A stretch of DNA of 64,000 nt, taken from Eucalyptus grandis. Lineage: Eukaryota; Streptophyta; Magnoliopsida; Myrtales; Myrtaceae. The stretch lies in the NCBI RefSeq assembly GCF_016545825.1, contig NC_052618.1:48678196-48742195 (forward strand), read 5' to 3'. Below the pieces are notes generated by a model. That model did no database searches. It saw only the letters and a program-made list of their open reading frames with translations, and was not told the origin of the DNA. Below are positions 58,315-64,000 of this stretch, in pieces (position 1 is the stretch's first letter; the number at the start of each line of letters is the position of its first letter). A program made the translations under genes and the position numbers.

Positions 58315-58330
58315 AAAATTAACATAACGA
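58315..58330. repeat. LINE target-site duplication, right
   Basis: AAAATTAACATAACGA, identical to 48611-48626; its first A residues merge with the poly(A) tail. Confidence 0.85.
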
Positions 58331-58363
58331 AACATATAATTCTAAAGCAAATTAAATACCAAA

Positions 58364-58366
<3 letters not shown>

Positions 58367-58406
<40 letters not shown>

Positions 58407-58419
58407 GTTGTTGTTGTTG
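58367..58419. repeat. (TG)n followed by (TTG)n microsatellite
   Basis: Nineteen TG units (58367-58404) are followed by five TTG units (58405-58419). It lies about 40 bases after the LINE target duplication. Confidence 0.95.
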
Positions 58420-58440
58420 ATTTCATCAAAAGGATTTAAT

Positions 58441-58624
58441 TAGTGGCCACCCTTCCAATATGGAAGGGGAGGTGAGGGGTTCAAATCCTCACCTTCTCAA
58501 GGGGGATTGGGTGGGGACGAGTAAGTTTCAAGAGTGGGTTTCGACTCCCAGGCCCTGCAAGAGGTAGGGCAAAAGTCTGAGAGTGAGTGTAGAGTGGGCA
58601 TAGAGTATGACTGACCAAAAAAAA
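58441..58624 (+). mobile_element. Putative tRNA-derived SINE
   Basis: GGTTCAAATCC at 58478-58488 fits the polymerase III B box. TAGTGGCCAC at 58441 is a poor A box at about the right distance. The unit ends in a short A run (58617-58624). AAAGGATTTAA just before it and AAAGATTTAAA just after the tail look like an imperfect target duplication. It has no open frame. It could also be chance similarity to a B box. Confidence 0.4.
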
Positions 58625-60824
58625 TTAAAGATTTAAAAAAACTTCAAATGTTGACTCTGAGACTAATAACTAAATCATTGAATGTTCAAATGGTTTCTCA
58701 TATTTTTTTCATTCAAATCAAGTTGCTCTACAAGGACTCTCCAGTGATTTAATAAGATTAGTGATATCGGTTATACATAATAACAAATGATTATATAATG
58801 GTACAATCTCTCTTGGAAAAGAGACGGTACATTCCTTGGCTTTAATTTTCCCAAGGGAACGGGATAAATTGTTCATCAAGTTTCTCTGGGAATTTTGGAA
58901 TGAAATCTCAATTATTGGGATTTCCACTAATCCCTCTAGGTAAAATTTCTTAAATGTGAGTATAACAGAAACAAAATAAGAGAAATGATAAACATGAAGA
59001 AAACCCACAAAACATTCATAAAAATACTAAAAGTGTGTTTTGTAATCACTTATGACCACTAATTGAGTTACCTTAATCGCGAGCTTATATTGAGCAGCCA
59101 TGACCTCAAGCTTCACAACTCGAAACTCTAGTGGTTGGCGTTGTGGCCACTGCGACCATGGTTGCCACAAGCTTAGAGCTTGAGCTCAAATTTTCTTCTT
59201 GTATTATTTGATTGGTACTTTGTTGCCTCATAATAAATTTTTAGCAAATCATAACATGACATGTGTATTTTAGGGTGACACGTGTATTCACCAACGTCTA
59301 TATCATTAATTCTACAATCCATGGCAACAAAAATCAACTAGTAAGAGAAAAATTTAACGAAAGGACTACATGTTGACATCTTCTAAAAAGTTTAGGGACG
59401 TTTTCTAATTTTATTTTTTGTTTAAAAAAGAAGATAGAAGGATGATTTTGATTTTCGGACAAAAAATAAAGAAAATATGGTGATATTACTCCTTAAATAA
59501 AATTTTAAAAAAAAATCATTCTATCGTACGTTTGTTATTTATGTAACTTCCTTGTTGAATTTATTAAGGTTAGCAAATATAATAATGTATAGTTTAAATT
59601 CCAATAAAAGTCCAACCAGTTGCCCATTTCTTTGGAATTGGAAATTGTGGCCGGCAATCCACCGTCATCATCTTGAATGACGGTGGGTGATAGGCTAGCA
59701 TCACCCATTGATTTTTGTCACTTTCAGATAAATTGCATCCTCCAAATCCCACTTATTTACAGAAATTAGCATTTTTAGTTCCAAACTGCCTTCCAAAACA
59801 AATTGAAAAAACAACCCACAAACCCTAAATTTTTGTTTCGACCAAAAATAAAATAAAATACCTAACATTGTTTCTCTCCTCCACCATCTCTCCGCACCCT
59901 GTCGCCGGCCGGCCACCGCCGAGCCCCCTGCAGTCTCCATCCGAGGCTGATGATGGTTGCCACCTCAAATCTGGTCTAGATCGAGGTGGGGCCACCTGAT
60001 CTGGACCATATTGGGGCTTGGTCTACCGTGGCAACCTCCGTAGGACACCTGCAAGCTTTGTGACAAAGCTTGCATGGTCACAGAGCTTGTCGTGCACGCC
60101 CGAACTCTGCAATCAAACTCATCTTGTTTGATGCCAAGCTCGCAGCTCGCACGAGCTCCCCTGACCGCTAACCATGAGCTCCGTGAGAGAGAGAAGAGAG
60201 GGAGGGTCTATGGGTGAGAGCTCGGTGGTAAGAGACACTAGAGGCAGCTGCAACCTCGACGAGGGGTGGAAAGAGAGAGACTCTACCGTGGGGTGAGCGT
60301 GAGTAAGAGGGTGGAGGAAGAGAGAAAGGGAGAGGAAAAGACATAGGTGTAGGGGTTGTGTATTCTGAGTTTGTAGGAGAAGTTGAATTACTTGTAAAAG
60401 TGATGATTGTTTTTGGTATGTGGATGTTTCTTTGCTGTTGGGATTTGCAACGTCATTTGACTGTATTATTGCCATTTGTGATGAACATCGTGATCCCACC
60501 TAACTGATCTAGCCGAAAGTATAACTTCAATACATTGAAATAATCGATCTAGCTGAAATCCAGGACACGTTGATGTCCAAAATGTCCACATTATTGAGAA
60601 GCTTGAGCGTTGGAACTGGTCTTTCCCTTTGTTTGCTGTCATTCTATAAGTTTTTGTCCTCTTTAGCTCAATAAATTTTGCATACATTTTCACGCCACCA
60701 ATTAGAATAAAACTTAAGTGTCAGTCTATGCGTCGAGAGCAAAATTAAATTAGTTAGCCCAACTCCAAAGTTAAACCAAGACACTCTTTTCATTCTATGG
60801 AGCAAGCCAAGATGGCATGGCGTG
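58625..60824. other. Spacer, no gene seen
   Basis: AT-rich to 59640. The part 59640-60480 is richer in GC, with open frames on both strands and CT-rich words, but shows no domain that I recognise. It may be another non-autonomous repeat. The last 300 bases are the upstream region of PQQ copy 3. Confidence 0.4.
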
Positions 60825-60834
60825 TATTTATAAA
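60825..60834 (+). promoter_or_regulatory. TATA box of PQQ copy 3
   Basis: TATTTATAAA lies about 84 bases upstream of the ATG at 60918, matching the placement of the TATA box in the intact copy. Confidence 0.5.
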
Positions 60835-60917
60835 GCACAAATCATAAGCAGGATTTACCCTAAACACGCCCAACTAAAAGGAAACAGAAAAGTGTGCTTT
60901 GATCTCCATATGTATAC

Positions 60918-62111
60918 ATGGCTCCTCACCTCCATATCCAGAGAATTAGTCACGGCATCCTGGGCATCTTCGTTGTCATCGCCGTTTGTTTGCTGAACAT
61001 TGCTGTTGCAGAGGTAAGCTATTGCTACAACACACGATTTCTTCATTGTTCATATAAAGAGTACACATATTCACCCTTTCATTTGTCATTAGATACATCA
61101 GACATGATCGCATAAGATTTTCTAGCTTCTCGATGTTATTTCAATATTGTCATTACTCCTCATAGGATGAGAAGTAAGATTTGATCAGATATGTTACGAA
61201 GCTGTATCACTAGTTCTGAGTTTTAAATTTTATGCGCCATGTAGTGGCTAAATCATGGAGGCGATCTAAGCAACACGAGAAGCGCTAGGGAGGAGAAGCT
61301 GATCGGCCCCTCCACCGTGGGAAACCTACGGTTGAGATGGAAGTTCTTTGCTGGGAAGGACATATCGGCCACCCCAGCGGTGGCCGATGCAGTGGTGTAC
61401 TTCCCCTCATGGAACGGTAACTTGTACGCAGTGAACGCGTTCGACGGCAGCCTAGTCTGGAAGCAAAACCTGCGTGAGCTGACGGGACTCAAAGGCGTGG
61501 GGACCGTAGCGAACGTGACCTTGTCGAGGTCAACCCCAACGATTGCCAGGAAGCTCTTGATTGTCCCGATCTATGGACCGGGGCTCGTGATTGCCGTGAA
61601 CCGATCAAATGGGAGGCTAGTTTGGTCGACCCAACTTGATCCACATCCTCTGGCTGTTATTACAACATCCAGAACGGCTTATATGGGGTTAGTCCAATGC
61701 TCTTTAAAGAGAGAAAATTTGGGAAACTTATTTTCATTCGATTGGATAGTATTTTGAGTCAAGCATTTAATTTAACTCAAAATACCGTGGATCACGTGTT
61801 GCGAATTGGAGATGAAAAGTCAACTTCAATCACACCTTTTTTACTTATGACTTGTTTGATTTATTAGAATGATTCTACACTCTAAAATAGTATATCCTCA
61901 ACCATTTCATTTTGGCACGTTACCAGAAACATTATTAATACTCGACTATTAAATTGAAAATGCAGCAAAGTTGACTCTTCAACCTCAATATTAGTAGTTT
62001 ATTGATGGTCTCATTTCTCTTCAATTTGACTCTCTCTCTCTCTCTCTCTCTCTCGGGCATTTTACGTTGGAGTATCGTCGATGATTAGGGGTTAAATGTT
62101 GCACTTCAGAG
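60918..62111 (+). pseudogene. PQQ-propeller gene copy 3, broken in exon 3
   Basis: Exon 1 (60918-61013, 32 codons, signal peptide MAPHLHIQRISHGILGIF onward) and exon 2 (61245-61687, exactly 443 bases as in the intact copy) are open and conserved (GKDISATPAVADAVVYFPSW, YAVNAFDGSLVW). The expected exon 3 begins at 62055 (GGGCATTTTACGTTGGAGTA), but the acceptor AG is gone: a (TC)12 tract runs straight into it. The exon then has a stop at about 62094 and a small deletion, and its homology ends at 62111 where a Copia LTR starts. Without exons 3 and 4 only two blades of the propeller remain. The distal part may lie beyond the window on the far side of the Copia element. Confidence 0.85.
62031..62054. 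repeat. (TC)12 tract replacing exon 3 acceptor
   Basis: A pure TC run sits where the polypyrimidine tract and AG of intron 2 should be in PQQ copy 3. In the intact copy this place reads TTTTTATCTTCGCAG. Confidence 0.9.
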
Positions 62112-62786
62112 TGATGGGAGAACAGTAATAATTCGAACAATATCGAATCAACGCAGCGGAATAAAATAATCTCCCCTCTTGTGTAAACCTAATAGGAATC
62201 GATATTGTAGAGTAAAATAAATACCAAGCATGAGAACACAAGACGATTTTTTTACGTGGAAAACCTCCTCGATGTGAGGAGATAAAAAACCACGGGACCG
62301 GAGTCCACCTGAAAAATCTTCACTATCAATAAAATTGTTCTTCTCTAGCAAATACTAGAGGTATATAGCAGCAAACACCTCAAGAACATAATTCTTGGCA
62401 ATACACATGAAATTCACAAGAGATCAAGGATAAATCTGACCAAAAACACAGGTTTTGATCAATCGATGAAAAACCTGATGTAGGGAGCTTCAAACGAAAA
62501 TCAAACCGTCCAGATTCGAGGAAATTGCGCCACGAACATGCTGACAAAATTTCAGCTCAATCGGACCACAAATCGACCTCCGACACCAGCTTGATGTAAA
62601 TCGATATTACCCCAAACCCCATTTTCTCGCTTTCTTTTTTCTCTGTTATCGTTTTCTTTTCTCGCTTACCTCTTTATATAAATAGTGAGAAACCCTATTT
62701 TCTCATATAACTTATTATATGCTCAAGCCCTTTTGGGCTTCGCAACTCATTGGGTCTCCTCCACATAGGAGTGAACCCAGCTAACA
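62112..62786 (-). repeat. 3' LTR of Copia element B
   Basis: Edges were set by the end of PQQ exon 3 homology on one side and the polypurine tract on the other. On the minus strand it starts TGTTAGCTGGGTTCACTCC. Its 5' partner is outside the window. Confidence 0.65.
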
Positions 62787-62795
62787 AATCTCCCC

Positions 62796-63990
62796 TCACG
62801 ACAATGTGGAGGGATTCACCATCCCCGCTATCAAACGGCAATGTTCAAGCTTCTCTATTGGTAGAGTCTTCGTCATCATATCGGAGCCATTATGATCCGT
62901 ATGAATTTTCTCAAGTTCCAACAACTTTTCATCTAGAACATCCCTTATCCAATGATATCTAACATCAATATGTTTCGATCTAGAATGAAAAGATGAATTC
63001 TTACCAAGATGAATTGCGATTTGATTATCACAAAATAACACATACCTCTTTTGCTTGAACCCAAGTTCTTCTAAGAACTTCTTCATCCATAGCATCTCTT
63101 TACTAGCTTCAGTCGCTGCAATAAATTTAGCTTCGGTTGTAGAAAGTGCAACACACTTCTGCAATCTTGACTTCCATGACACAGCTCCACCCGCAAAAGA
63201 AATCAAATAACCAGAAGTAGATTTACGAGTATCAATATTTCCTGCCAAGTCGGAATCTGTGTATCCAACTAACTCAAGTTTCCCGGTCCCGAAACTGAGT
63301 TTCAAATTTGAAGTTCCCCGAAGATACCTCATAATCCACTTCACCGCATTCCAAAGGTGCTCGCCCGGATTTGACAAATAGCGACTAACAACGCCAACTG
63401 CATGCGCCAAGTCTTGGGCGTGTACATACCATCACATGCATTAAGCTTCCTACAGCTGAAGCATATGGAACACTTTCCATATCTTTCTTCTTTTATCGGG
63501 CCGTAGGACTTTGCATCATATTTAACTTAAAGTGGGCAGCAAGAGGAGTACTAACCACTTTAGCCTTGTCCATGTAAAATTTCTGAAGGATCTTCTCGAT
63601 ATATTTCTCTTGCGACAAAAATAACTTCTTAGCAACTCTGTCTCGGGTAATTCTAATGCCAAGAATCTGCTTCGTCGAGCCCAAGTCTTTCATGGCAAAA
63701 GACTTGCTCAACTGCTTTTTAATAACTCAATTCTTGAAGCATTCCCGCCAACAATCAAAGATATCATCAACATAAAGCAAGAGAATAATAAAGTCATCAT
63801 CAGAAAATTTTTGGGCAAACACACAGCTTATCCGAGGAAGTCTTCTTATAGCCCCTGTTCTATCATAATTGACGCAAATTTCTTATACCACCTGTCTCGG
63901 TGCTTGTTTTAGGCCATAGAGACTTTTCTTCAATTTGCCCACATAATCCTCTTTCCCTTTCACTTTGAAACCCTCAAAGTTGTTCCATGT
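62796..63990 (-). pseudogene. Copia B reverse transcriptase C-part and RNase H
   Basis: The minus-strand RNase H frame 63410-62796 is open for 204 codons (GYTDSDLAGNIDTRKSTSGY, ALSTTEAKFIAATEA, LFCDNQIAIHLGKN, SKHIDVRYHWIRD). Upstream, 63711-63493 reads LGSTKQILGIRITRD and then SQEKYIEKIL, and the catalytic motif LLLYVDDI is near 63780. Frame changes at about 63420-63490 and 63715-63730 separate the pieces, so the copy is probably inactive, although it is better kept than element A. Confidence 0.85.
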
Positions 63991-64000
63991 ATATCTCTTC

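Larger units (their letters stand above)
62112..64000 (-). mobile_element. Ty1/Copia retrotransposon B, continues past window
   Basis: The 3' LTR is about 62112-62786: it begins (plus strand) TGATGGGAGAACAG and ends AGCTAACA, with the minus-strand polypurine tract GTGAGGGGAGATT next to it. Then follow RNase H and reverse transcriptase on the minus strand. It lies in exon 3 of PQQ copy 3. It differs in LTR and protein sequence from element A at 39349. Confidence 0.88.

Noticed and set aside
58478..58488. tRNA gene suggested by a B-box sequence
   Set aside because: No cloverleaf with acceptor, D and anticodon arms can be built around it; a SINE-like repeat is more likely.

Overview
This is a nuclear chromosome segment from a flowering plant. 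The evidence is many-exon genes with GT-AG introns, plant-only families (IQD, WRKY group IIb, SNF1-related kinase gamma subunit, LRR pseudokinase, serine carboxypeptidase-like), AT-rich spacers, and Copia, L1, hAT, Tourist-like, Mutator-like and SINE-like repeats. The protein sequences look eudicot. A woody Myrtales species such as a eucalypt is my guess only; nothing in the window proves it. A run of exactly 100 N at 43419-43518 marks a scaffold join.

Layout. 0-2.9 kb: two small hAT-like MITEs. 2.99-5.09 kb (+): intact four-exon PQQ-propeller gene (polyvinylalcohol-dehydrogenase-like). 6.9-10.9 kb (-): IQ67-domain (IQD31/32-type) gene with an in-frame stop. 15.4-18.2 kb (+): LRR receptor-like pseudokinase of the At3g03770 type. 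18.6-21.05 kb (-): CBS-domain gamma subunit of SNF1-related kinase. 21.8-22.6 kb: short LTR-PBS-LTR element. 22.9-27.5 kb (-): WRKY group IIb gene with two apparent one-base frameshifts and a 0.9 kb Tourist-like element in intron 2 or intron 1. 32.3-35.0 kb (-): complete ten-exon serine carboxypeptidase-like gene. 35.9-38.7 kb: solo LTR. 39.3-43.4 kb (-): Copia element running into the gap. 43.8 kb: 22-bp minisatellite. 44.1 kb: scrambled fragment of the PQQ gene. 47.8-48.4 kb: Mutator-like MITE. 48.6-58.3 kb (+): L1-type LINE with a 16-bp target duplication, split in its reverse transcriptase by a 3.1 kb hAT-type element. 60.9-62.1 kb (+): third PQQ gene copy, broken and cut by a second Copia element that runs off the window.

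The most notable find is inside the nested hAT-type element (53049-56178). It carries four consecutive, correctly ordered exons with introns of an AGO4-clade Argonaute (53.69-54.47 kb, minus strand). A transposon has therefore captured part of the effector gene of RNA-directed DNA methylation, and it sits in a LINE whose stop codons look like TGG-to-TAG and CAG-to-TAG transitions.

The intact host genes (PQQ gene 1, LRR pseudokinase, SNF1 gamma, carboxypeptidase) are independent transcription units with no sign of a shared pathway. The PQQ copies form a same-strand array in three states: intact, fragment, and truncated by decay and insertion. All exon boundaries were read by eye from splice consensus and family conservation; no alignment or transcript data were available.
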